NCBI GenBank assembly: GCA_905201175.1
Contig: CAJKNC010000007.1
Coordinates: 1 to 30,990, forward strand
Direction: 5' to 3'
Source of the DNA: an uncultured Succinatimonas sp.
GTDB taxonomy: Bacteria > Pseudomonadota > Gammaproteobacteria > Enterobacterales > Succinivibrionaceae
DNA: 30,990 nt
The notes beneath the pieces are model-generated. The model made no database searches, was not told the origin of the DNA, and was given only the letters and a program-made list of their open reading frames with translations. A program made the translations under genes and the position numbers. This document shows positions 8,598 through 15,559 of the stretch, piece by piece (the stretch's first letter is position 1; the number at the start of each line of letters is the position of its first letter).

Positions 8598-9692
8598 TTA
8601 AAAGCTCTTAGAAGGAATTTTTTCCTTTAAGAGGCGATCCTTAACTTGTCCTGCTAACTGTCCACAGGCTGCGGCAATATCATCTCCGCGAGTCGAACGC
8701 TTCAATACAGTAAAACCTTTTTCAATTAAAATCTGCTGAAACCGTTCAATAGATTTAGGACTAGGTCTTCTATATTCTGAAGCCTCATGTGGATTAAAGG
8801 GAATCAGATTGATCTTGCAAGGAGTATGGGCTAAAAGCCTACATAATTCTAAAGCCTGCTTAGGAGAATCATTAACTCCATCTAAAAGAACATATTCAAT
8901 GGTTACACGTCCGCAATTAGCATTAGATTTATCTAAATAATTACGAACCGAAGCTAAAACTTCAGCAATTGGATATTTCTTATTTAAAGGCACCAATATA
9001 TCGCGCAATTCATCATTAGGAGCGTGTAATGATAAAGCTAAAGCTACATCAACCTCTCCTGCAATCTTATTTATAATCGGAGCAACTCCTGAAGTTGAAA
9101 TCGTAACGCGGCGTTTTGACAGAGCAAAAGCATAATCAGAAAGCAAAATCTCTGTAGTCTTAAGCACGGCATTTAAATTTAATAAAGGCTCACCCATGCC
9201 CATCATTACAACGTTTGAAATTGGCTTTTGCTCATTGTTTTCGCTAAAACCGACGCGAGTTGCAGCTCTGAAGACCTGACCTATAATTTCATGAACTTTT
9301 AAATTACGGTTAAAGCCTGAAGCCCCTGTACGGCAAAAGGCACATTTTACAGGACACCCCACCTGAGTGGAAATGCATAAAGTATTGCGATCTTCTTCTG
9401 GAATCAGAACAGTCTCAACTAATTGACCTTCTCCAATATCTAAAGCCCATTTTATGGTGCCATCAGAAGATTTCTGCTCAGAAACAATTTCAGGAGCGGA
9501 TATTTCAGCGATTTGAGCTAAACGTTCACGCAATTCGCGCTTAATATTAGTCATTAAAGCAAAATCGGTAACGCCATATTGATATATCCACTTTAAAAGC
9601 TGCTGTGCTCTAAATGGTTTTTCTCCTAATGACACACAAAAATCTGCCATATCCTTAGGAGAAAGATCAAGTAAATTTAATTTAGCGGTCAT
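8598..9692 (-). CDS. rlmN: Dual-specificity RNA methyltransferase RlmN
   Basis: Radical-SAM enzyme that makes 2-methyladenosine at A2503 of 23S rRNA and A37 of some tRNAs. The cluster-binding motif is C113-x3-C117-x2-C120 (CPVKCAFC). The supporting Cys106 and the methyl-carrier Cys343 (AACGQLAG) match E. coli Cys118 and Cys355. The GMGEPL motif (residues 165-170) and the NLIPFNPH segment are also present. At 364 aa it is 20 shorter than E. coli. An AGGAA ribosome site precedes the ATG by 8 bases. It is the first gene of the operon that runs to der. The ndk gene, upstream of rlmN in E. coli, is not here. Confidence 0.97.
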   Translation of the reverse strand: MTAKLNLLDLSPKDMADFCVSLGEKPFRAQQLLKWIYQYGVTDFALMTNIKRELRERLAQIAEISAPEIVSEQKSSDGTIKWALDIGEGQLVETVLIPEEDRNTLCISTQVGCPVKCAFCRTGASGFNRNLKVHEIIGQVFRAATRVGFSENNEQKPISNVVMMGMGEPLLNLNAVLKTTEILLSDYAFALSKRRVTISTSGVAPIINKIAGEVDVALALSLHAPNDELRDILVPLNKKYPIAEVLASVRNYLDKSNANCGRVTIEYVLLDGVNDSPKQALELCRLLAHTPCKINLIPFNPHEASEYRRPSPKSIERFQQILIEKGFTVLKRSTRGDDIAAACGQLAGQVKDRLLKEKIPSKSF

Positions 9693-9733
9693 AAGGAAAT
9701 TCCTGCTTCAATATAAAACAACTGCGATCTTAC

Positions 9734-9742
9734 ATTATAACA
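9734..9742 (-). promoter_or_regulatory. Candidate extended -10 promoter of the rlmN operon
   Basis: On the minus strand the sequence TGTTATAAT is a perfect extended -10 (TG-N-TATAAT), about 42 bases before the rlmN ATG. No good -35 hexamer is present at 16-18 bases, which is tolerated with an extended -10. It lies in the only sizeable gap (159 bases) upstream of rlmN. Confidence 0.45.
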
Positions 9743-9851
9743 ATAATATGCACTTACCGACATAAAAGCTTATATGCCATATGCTAAGTAATAGCCCTTA
9801 AAGCTATATAAATATGCTCAAAATAACTTAAAACTAGGGAATATCCTTAAA

Positions 9852-10568
9852 TTAAAGACTGCCGTTTGCTAAAAGCTTATCAACTAAAATAGGAACTGTT
9901 CTCGAGGCTTCGCCGTATATGCCGTCTGTAAAGTCCGATGCTACAGCACTTTTGTTTAGGTTTACCTCTAAACAGCGCGCTCCCACAGATCTTGCAAACT
10001 GACAAAAGCCAGCAGCTGGATAAACTACGCCTGAAGTGCCGATGGCAATAAATAACGAGCATTTTTGTAATTTTTCGTAAATTTTATCCATAAAATACGG
10101 CATTTCACCAAAAAAAACTATATCCGGACGTAATGCCTGCTTATGACAAAACTTGCATTTGTCAGTAGGCGAGGAATCGTGATCAAAGAAATAATGCCGC
10201 TGGCAATGAGTACACCAAATACTCATAAGCTTTCCATGCATATGAATTACATTTTGACTTAATGCCTTTTCGTGTAAATCATCAACATTCTGCGTAACAA
10301 TGCTTACCTCGCCAGAAAATTTTTGCGGCCATTGCTGCTGCAATTTAGTCAAAGCCAAATGAGCTTCATTAGGAAGCTTATCTGCTAAATTACGTCTTAA
10401 TTTATTATAAAAATTATGTACCTTTAAGCTATCTCTAGCTAAAGCTTCTACAGTGCAGACATCCTCTATCTTTTCCTGTTCCCAAAGACCGCTTTCAGAA
10501 CGAAATACCGGGATTCCTGATTCAGCAGAAATACCTGCTCCTGTTAGCACCACTATATTCCGATACAT
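9852..10568 (-). CDS. cobB: CobB-type NAD-dependent protein deacylase (sirtuin)
   Basis: Sirtuin that removes acyl groups from lysines using NAD. It closely follows E. coli CobB. It has the NAD-binding GAGISAESGI (10-19), TQNVDDLHE (92-100), catalytic His111 (HMHGK), four zinc cysteines (Cys119, 122, 138 and 141) and FGEMP. The class III pocket motif Y-x-x-R, present in E. coli CobB as FYNARRR, is here FYNKLRR: Tyr54 is kept but Leu57 replaces the Arg. I chose the ATG at 10568 because AGGAGA lies 7 bases upstream and the protein then starts like CobB (238 aa). A TTG at 10595 in the same frame lacks a ribosome site. It follows pepB by about 70 bases on the same strand. Confidence 0.93.
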   Translation of the reverse strand: MYRNIVVLTGAGISAESGIPVFRSESGLWEQEKIEDVCTVEALARDSLKVHNFYNKLRRNLADKLPNEAHLALTKLQQQWPQKFSGEVSIVTQNVDDLHEKALSQNVIHMHGKLMSIWCTHCQRHYFFDHDSSPTDKCKFCHKQALRPDIVFFGEMPYFMDKIYEKLQKCSLFIAIGTSGVVYPAAGFCQFARSVGARCLEVNLNKSAVASDFTDGIYGEASRTVPILVDKLLANGSL

Positions 10569-10586
10569 AATTTCTCCTTGCATGCC

Positions 10587-10606
10587 CTTAAGCAAAATAG
10601 CTTAAG
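10587..10606 (-). repeat. Small AT-rich inverted repeat in the pepB-cobB gap
   Basis: Perfect 7-base arms CTTAAGC and GCTTAAG with a 6-base loop lie between the pepB stop and the cobB ribosome site. There is no T-tract, so it is not an obvious terminator. It may be an mRNA structure or chance. Confidence 0.25.
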
Positions 10607-10640
10607 ACTTATCTTTAGCTAAGATTTAAGGCAATTATGC

Positions 10641-11945
10641 CTATTTAGATAAATAGCTTGCCAATGCTCTAATCGTAGCGCCTGTAGGACCTGAGCTTAA
10701 AAATTGAGAGCCTCCTGGAAGATATGCTGAGCTTAGATCAATATGCAGCCAAAAAGCTTTTTTGCTGACAAACTTCTCAAGAAAAGCTGCCGCTGTAGAT
10801 ACACCCGGAGCACCTTCTCCACATGAAGTATTTAACCATTGCGCTCGATTAGCTTTTATGTAGCGATCATGAAAATTAAACAAGGGTAATTGCCAGACTA
10901 ATTCTAAAGTATCATCAAAAGCTTTAAAAAAGCTCTGCGGTACTTGATTATTGCGGGCAACTACTGCACACATATCTCTGCCTAAAGCAATCTTAGCTGC
11001 CCCGGTCAAAGTGGCTTCAGAAATAATATTCAAAGCTCCGCTATTTGAAGCTTCAATTAAGCCATCAGCTAACACCAAGCGGCCTTCTGCGTCAGTATTA
11101 CCCACTTCTACGCTAATACCATTTTGATATTTAATAATATCTCCAGGAACCATAGATGTTGCAGAGACCAAATTTTGTGCACAGCACAAATACAATCGAA
11201 TATGTTTAGACGTGCCCAGATGAATTGCTAAGGCCAAAGCTCCGGCTAAATTTACTGCCCCTGTTTTATCAGTACGCATAGTATCCATAAACTTTGCACT
11301 CTTTAAATCATAGCCGCCAGAATCAAAAGTGATTCCCTTACCGACTAAGGCTACGTCTACTGTACTATTATCAGCAGCTCCGTCAGGAATATAATCAATA
11401 ATTCCGAGCACAGGACTATGCATGCTGCCAGCTCCAACAGCCCTAAGTCCATTTAATTTTTCAAAATCAGGACTATTTCTATCAATAAGCCTTAAGCTAA
11501 GCGAGCCATGTTTTACCTGTCTTTTTATTATTTCATAGCAATTTTTAACTAAAAGCTCAGGATATACTTCCGCACTTGAGGCATCAGCGAGCTTGCGGCA
11601 GGCATAAACAATTCCATAAACTTCACTTATCTTCGTTACCTCATCTGCGCTCAAAGGCAAAATAAGCTCTATTTCATTTACAAGATCGTCCAGTCCCAGA
11701 GCAAATTGATAATAAGCTTCCAAACTCAAGACAGACTTAAGTTTAATAGTCTTCAAACCTAAAGACGAACATAAGCGCCCTGCTTGCGCATATGGATTTA
11801 CACTATTGCAATCGACAAACAGAATATAGCCCCCATCATAAGGAGCAAATTTTGCATCAGCTCTTAAAGGCTCTTGAGGTTTATTTTCACATAAATCAAT
11901 TATAAGAGCTTGTTTTGAATAATCTTTATCAAAAAATTTAATCAT
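10641..11945 (-). CDS. pepB: M17 leucyl aminopeptidase family protein, PepB-like
   Basis: Two-metal aminopeptidase that removes N-terminal residues from peptides in the cytoplasm. The catalytic C-terminal half follows E. coli PepB: VGKGITFDSGGYDLK with Lys203 and Asp208, Asp226 in MRTDKTG, and the family signature NTDAEGRL with Asp285, Glu287 and Arg289. The complete metal and catalytic set suggests activity. At 434 aa it is near PepB (427) and shorter than PepA. The N-terminal half is weakly conserved. The ATG lies one base past the stop of the cysteine desulfurase gene (TAAGATG), so translation is probably coupled. In E. coli pepB also follows iron-sulfur genes (the isc cluster). Here only the desulfurase is present. 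Confidence 0.9.
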   Translation of the reverse strand: MIKFFDKDYSKQALIIDLCENKPQEPLRADAKFAPYDGGYILFVDCNSVNPYAQAGRLCSSLGLKTIKLKSVLSLEAYYQFALGLDDLVNEIELILPLSADEVTKISEVYGIVYACRKLADASSAEVYPELLVKNCYEIIKRQVKHGSLSLRLIDRNSPDFEKLNGLRAVGAGSMHSPVLGIIDYIPDGAADNSTVDVALVGKGITFDSGGYDLKSAKFMDTMRTDKTGAVNLAGALALAIHLGTSKHIRLYLCCAQNLVSATSMVPGDIIKYQNGISVEVGNTDAEGRLVLADGLIEASNSGALNIISEATLTGAAKIALGRDMCAVVARNNQVPQSFFKAFDDTLELVWQLPLFNFHDRYIKANRAQWLNTSCGEGAPGVSTAAAFLEKFVSKKAFWLHIDLSSAYLPGGSQFLSSGPTGATIRALASYLSK

Positions 11946-11946
11946 C

Positions 11947-13110
11947 TTAATCTTCTTTTATAAGTTTAGGAACTTTAAGACAAATCTCATCTGCAGCAAG
12001 TTTAATCTCTTCTTTGGTAGTAAATCTGCCAAAAGAAATCCGCAAAGAGGCCCGGGCCTGCTCATCGCTAAGGCCAATTGCTTTTAATATATATGATGGC
12101 TTTAAGTCTGCCGAAGCACAAGCTGATCCTGTTGAAACAGCTATTCCATTTAAAGTCGGCAATAAAGCTTTACCGTCAACATGATTAAAGCTTACAGACA
12201 GGATCCCCGGCACGTGCATACTAGAACTGCCGTTTATAATGATGCCTTTTATCGTTTTTAAACGCCCTATCAAATATTCTCTAAACCCCTCAAGACGTTC
12301 TTTATCTTTTGCACCATCGGTTCTTAAAATTTCAAAGGCCTTCCCCATGCCCGCAACCTGATGCGTTGCTACCGTACCGCCTCTTAAGCCTTTCTCCTGT
12401 CCTCCGCCGAAAATTTGTGCGTAAAGCTTTAAATCCTGGCTTCTTTTAATGTACAAGGCGCCTACTCCCTTAGGACCACAAACTTTTTCGGAGGTTAAGG
12501 TAGCCAAGCTTACATCGCTATGATCAAAATCAGTCTCAATATAGCCTGCGCTTTGCGCAGTATCGGTATGGAAATAAGCCCCCTTGGATCTAGTAAGCCG
12601 CGCGAGCTTCTTTATATCGTTGACTGAACCTAATACGCTGTTTGCCTGAGCTATTGATACTAAAAATGTATCATCGTCCAAAGCACTGCTTAAAATCTCT
12701 TCGTCAACAGTGCCGTCTCGATGCGGAGTTAGATAAGTTACTTGATAGCCTTGACGTTCTAATTCCTCACAAGCCTCTAAAACAGCTTTATGCTCAATTT
12801 TAGTAGTAACAATATGACGACGCTTATCCCCTTGAGATGACAAATACTTAGCTAAACCAAAAATAGCTAAGTTATTGCTTTCAGTAGCACCTGAGGTAAA
12901 GGTAATCTCTAATGGAGAACATCCTACAAGCTCAGCTACCTGCGAGCGTGCATTTTCCATAATTTCACAGGCTTCCCAACCATAAACATGATCTTTTGCA
13001 TGAGGATTAGCAAAATAACCATCTTTAGTCAGGCATTTAACCATTACATCGATAACACGCGGATCCGTTGGAGTCGCTGCAGCATAATCTAAATAGATAG
13101 GCTTATTCAT
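11947..13110 (-). CDS. IscS/NifS-family cysteine desulfurase
   Basis: PLP enzyme that takes sulfur from cysteine for Fe-S clusters or thiolation. I place the start at 13110 (387 aa) because MNKPIYLDYAAATPTDPRV matches the IscS N-terminus. The ATG at 13134 has no ribosome site. With this start the PLP lysine is Lys209 (TSEKVCGPKG) and the catalytic Cys is Cys331 (STGSACAS), against Lys206 and Cys328 in E. coli IscS. The His before the lysine in IscS (SGHK) is Glu here, and the MHVNNEIG segment reads AQANSVLG. The protein ends about 17 residues short of IscS, whose C-terminus contacts IscU. No iscU, iscA, hscBA, fdx or sufE is nearby. It overlaps the regulator gene by 8 bases (ATGAATAA). Confidence 0.9.
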   Translation of the reverse strand: MNKPIYLDYAAATPTDPRVIDVMVKCLTKDGYFANPHAKDHVYGWEACEIMENARSQVAELVGCSPLEITFTSGATESNNLAIFGLAKYLSSQGDKRRHIVTTKIEHKAVLEACEELERQGYQVTYLTPHRDGTVDEEILSSALDDDTFLVSIAQANSVLGSVNDIKKLARLTRSKGAYFHTDTAQSAGYIETDFDHSDVSLATLTSEKVCGPKGVGALYIKRSQDLKLYAQIFGGGQEKGLRGGTVATHQVAGMGKAFEILRTDGAKDKERLEGFREYLIGRLKTIKGIIINGSSSMHVPGILSVSFNHVDGKALLPTLNGIAVSTGSACASADLKPSYILKAIGLSDEQARASLRISFGRFTTKEEIKLAADEICLKVPKLIKED

Positions 13111-13471
13111 TCTTGTTATAACCTTCATTAACATGAGAGAGTGCTAAAGCAAAAACCTGCTCTACATGATCATCATCTAAAGCATAGAAGACATGCCTGC
13201 CATCACGCTTAACTCTAACTAACTTATTTAAACGCATATAACATAGCTGATGAGATAATGCAGACTTACTCATACCTAAAAGTTCCACTAAATCTGAAAC
13301 ACACAGCCACTCATGCAATTGCAAAGCATTAACTATACTCAGGCGTGTCGGATCAGATAGAGCTTTAAAAAATTCTGCCATAACTTCCGTATCATCTACA
13401 GGCAGCATCTGTTCCTTAATCCGCCCTAAAGTGTCTTCCGCAAGAATTAAACTGTTTTCTTTTTTTCTCAT
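13103..13471 (-). CDS. ArsR/SmtB-family metalloregulator
   Basis: Winged-helix repressor of 122 aa. The segment FKALSDPTRLSIVNAL and the recognition region LLGMSKSALSHQLCYMR are typical of ArsR/SmtB. The alpha-5 segment DDHVEQVFALALSHVNE has the D-x-H-x(10)-H-x(2)-E spacing that binds zinc in SmtB/CzrA-type sensors. The alpha-3 Cys-x-Cys of ArsR/CadC is incomplete (one Cys, LCVSDL). I therefore infer a zinc (or cobalt/nickel) sensor, not an arsenic sensor. The ATG at 13471 has AAGG 6 bases upstream. A TTG two codons earlier is too close to that site. It is the first gene of the desulfurase-pepB run and overlaps the next gene by 8 bases, so it likely controls it. Confidence 0.9.
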   Translation of the reverse strand: MRKKENSLILAEDTLGRIKEQMLPVDDTEVMAEFFKALSDPTRLSIVNALQLHEWLCVSDLVELLGMSKSALSHQLCYMRLNKLVRVKRDGRHVFYALDDDHVEQVFALALSHVNEGYNKNE

Positions 13472-13500
13472 GACCAACCTTTTTGAGTAAATAATTTTAA

Positions 13501-13520
13501 ATATGCTTATATATGATTAT
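13501..13520 (-). promoter_or_regulatory. Candidate ArsR/SmtB operator, imperfect palindrome
   Basis: A 20-base AT-rich imperfect palindrome (14 of 20 positions self-complementary) lies 30 bases before the regulator ATG. On the minus strand it contains CATATATAAG and is flanked by CATAAT, both possible -10 hexamers, but no good -35 is visible. Autoregulating ArsR/SmtB repressors commonly bind such sites. The base composition makes chance palindromes likely here. Confidence 0.3.
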
Positions 13521-13570
13521 GTGCTTAGAAAAAAAATCTTTTGATGATAAATATTTTCCGAATAAAAAAA

Positions 13571-13600
13571 CAAAACCAATAGCTAGAGCTATTGGTTTTG
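13571..13600 (-). terminator. Rho-independent terminator after nlpI
   Basis: Perfect 14-base arms (13571-13584 and 13587-13600, core AAAACCAATAGC) begin 6 bases past the nlpI stop. On the minus strand they are followed by a run of seven Ts and then ATT. It closes the secD-secF-nlpI transcript and separates it from the ArsR cluster downstream. Confidence 0.85.
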
Positions 13601-13606
13601 CTTATA

Positions 13607-14587
13607 TCAAAAGCGCGGCTCTATAATTGAGGAAGTTGCCCTAAGCTTATAGCGTTTTTCTAAAGTATCGATCTCCTCTAAAGCATAGCGATACTCTAAA
13701 AAGCCATAACGCCTCGTAGCTGCAGATAAATAAAAATTATCATAAGCAGCCTTATCTTCTCCGTTTAAAAGATGGAGCTTTCCTACATAAAAGTAAGCTT
13801 CGCACAGATGGTCAACGTAAGTCTCAGAGTCTTGACGGTAAGCTTTAATTTGCTTCCAAAAGAGTGATTTATCTAAAGTTCCCAGGTACAGCCTGACTAG
13901 ATTAAATCCCCAATTGTCTTTCTTATCCAAATCTCTTACCTTATCATAGCGCTCTTCTAAATTTGATAAGGCCTTATCTGCCCCTAAAGCGCCTCTTTCT
14001 ACAATATACATCCATAATAAACGATAAGGATCATTAGGATCTGACTTATAGAAAGTTAAAAGATCATCAAGCGCTAAAACATCACGATGAGCATAATGCA
14101 ATACAATCGCACGATTAAAATAGATATAACTTTCCTTAGGATTTAGTTCTAAGGCTGAATCAAAGGCATCTAGAGCATCCTGAAAGCGCCCATCTTTAGC
14201 AAAATATATTCCTACAAAATTATATGGTGCCGCAAAAGTAGGACTTTCCACTAAAGCATTCATAAACATTGTTCTTGCTGTAGCTTCTAACCCCAAACGG
14301 TCATAAACGATGCCTAGCTCATAAAAGATCTCTGCTCTATCGCCCTTAGTCTTTGCTTGAGTATCAAGCATCATCGACAGCTTCACAATGATAGCCTGAT
14401 CCTGTTCAATTAAACGCTCAGAGGCTAATGGCAATAAAATCTCGCTAGGCGGAACACTAAAAGGGCCAGTTAGATCCACCTTTTGAGTTACAGGCGCTTT
14501 TTCTTCATTATTACTTATACAGCCCTCTAATAGGATGAAAGATAAAAGCAATGAAGATACAAGCGCCTTTGACTTATATGTGTGCAC
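13607..14587 (-). CDS. nlpI: Lipoprotein NlpI
   Basis: TPR-containing outer-membrane lipoprotein. In E. coli it is the adaptor that brings Prc to the endopeptidase MepS and scaffolds peptidoglycan hydrolases. A signal peptide ends in LLEGC, with Cys23 lipidated. TPR helices run through about residues 80-300, with NlpI-like segments IFYELGIVYDRLGLEATAR, PYNFVGIYFAKDGRFQDALDAFDSALELNP and DDLLTFYKSDPNDPYRLLW. At 326 aa it is about 30 longer than E. coli NlpI. The start is GTG, with GGAG 6 bases upstream. It follows secF by 11 bases, whereas in E. coli nlpI lies next to pnp. Confidence 0.92.
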   Translation of the reverse strand: MHTYKSKALVSSLLLSFILLEGCISNNEEKAPVTQKVDLTGPFSVPPSEILLPLASERLIEQDQAIIVKLSMMLDTQAKTKGDRAEIFYELGIVYDRLGLEATARTMFMNALVESPTFAAPYNFVGIYFAKDGRFQDALDAFDSALELNPKESYIYFNRAIVLHYAHRDVLALDDLLTFYKSDPNDPYRLLWMYIVERGALGADKALSNLEERYDKVRDLDKKDNWGFNLVRLYLGTLDKSLFWKQIKAYRQDSETYVDHLCEAYFYVGKLHLLNGEDKAAYDNFYLSAATRRYGFLEYRYALEEIDTLEKRYKLRATSSIIEPRF

Positions 14588-14598
14588 ACACGCTCCAC

Positions 14599-15546
14599 TT
14601 AGTCCATGGTCTCATAACCATCGCTTTCCTTCTTAGAAGGCTTTGACGGGATGAGATTCTCATGTTTAATACCTAAGAAAATTGCCCAGGTAGAAGCTAC
14701 ATATATTGAGGAGAAGGTACCAAAAACAATACCAACTACTAAGGCTAATGAGAAAGCGTAAATCATCTCGCCGCCAAAAATAAGTAAACTTACTACCGTA
14801 ATTAAGGTTGTTCCTGAAGTAATAATGGTACGAGATAAGGTCTGCGTCAAGGATACATTAAATAACTGAGGTATCGACATTGAACGCGATAACTTTGTGG
14901 CATTTTCACGTACTCGATCGAACACGACTATCTTATCATTTAAAGAATAACCAACCACAGTCAAAACTGCAGCTAAAACCGTCAAGTCATATTCAATCTG
15001 CCAAAAAGAAAATACTCCCATTACAATAATCACATCATAAGCTAATGAGATTACAGCGCCAGTCGCCATACGCCACTCAAAGCGAAAAGCAATATAAATA
15101 AGAATTGCAATCAAAGAGACTACAATAGCTAAAATACCGCTCTCAACTAATTCTTGGCCTACAGCAGGGCCAACATATTCTGAACGAGATAAATGTACAT
15201 TCGGATCGATGGTTTTCGAAGCCTGCATGACTTTATCTGTTACAGTCTGCTGATCTAAGCCGTCCTTAGGAGCAACACGCACAACTACATCTGATGAGGA
15301 GCCAAAATATTGTGTTGTACCAACAATCCCCTCTTTTGCATAGGCATCACGTACAGTATCAAGCTCGACACTTTGCGTAAACTCAGTCTCGATTACAATA
15401 CCTCCAGTAAAATCCAGGCCCCAATTTAATCCTTTAATACACATTGAAGCTATACTGGCAATAACGAGACCTACACATAAAAGTTCTACAGTCCCCTTAA
15501 TTTTCATGAACGGTATAACTACACCGTCCTTAATAAACTGCATCAT
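14599..15546 (-). CDS. secF: Protein translocase subunit SecF
   Basis: Inner-membrane subunit of SecDF, the proton-driven accessory complex that helps pull secreted proteins through SecYEG. A first membrane helix (about 18-38) is followed by GLDFTGGIVIETEF, a periplasmic domain, and a cluster of five membrane helices (about 130-300) containing the conserved VGYSLNDKIVVFDRVREN segment. At 315 aa it is normal (E. coli 323). The ATG lies 13 bases after the secD stop, with AGGAGAG upstream. Confidence 0.97.
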   Translation of the reverse strand: MMQFIKDGVVIPFMKIKGTVELLCVGLVIASIASMCIKGLNWGLDFTGGIVIETEFTQSVELDTVRDAYAKEGIVGTTQYFGSSSDVVVRVAPKDGLDQQTVTDKVMQASKTIDPNVHLSRSEYVGPAVGQELVESGILAIVVSLIAILIYIAFRFEWRMATGAVISLAYDVIIVMGVFSFWQIEYDLTVLAAVLTVVGYSLNDKIVVFDRVRENATKLSRSMSIPQLFNVSLTQTLSRTIITSGTTLITVVSLLIFGGEMIYAFSLALVVGIVFGTFSSIYVASTWAIFLGIKHENLIPSKPSKKESDGYETMD

Positions 15547-15559
15547 AACAAGATCTCTC

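Noticed and set aside
10569..10595. Upstream TTG start for the sirtuin, adding nine residues
   Set aside because: The AGGAGA ribosome site is placed for the ATG at 10568, and E. coli CobB aligns from there. The TTG has no ribosome site.
9852..13471. Reading the regulator cluster as an anti-phage defence island because it contains a sirtuin
   Set aside because: The sirtuin is a compact CobB-type protein with no fused SLOG, TIR, nuclease or Argonaute partner, and the other genes are metabolic.
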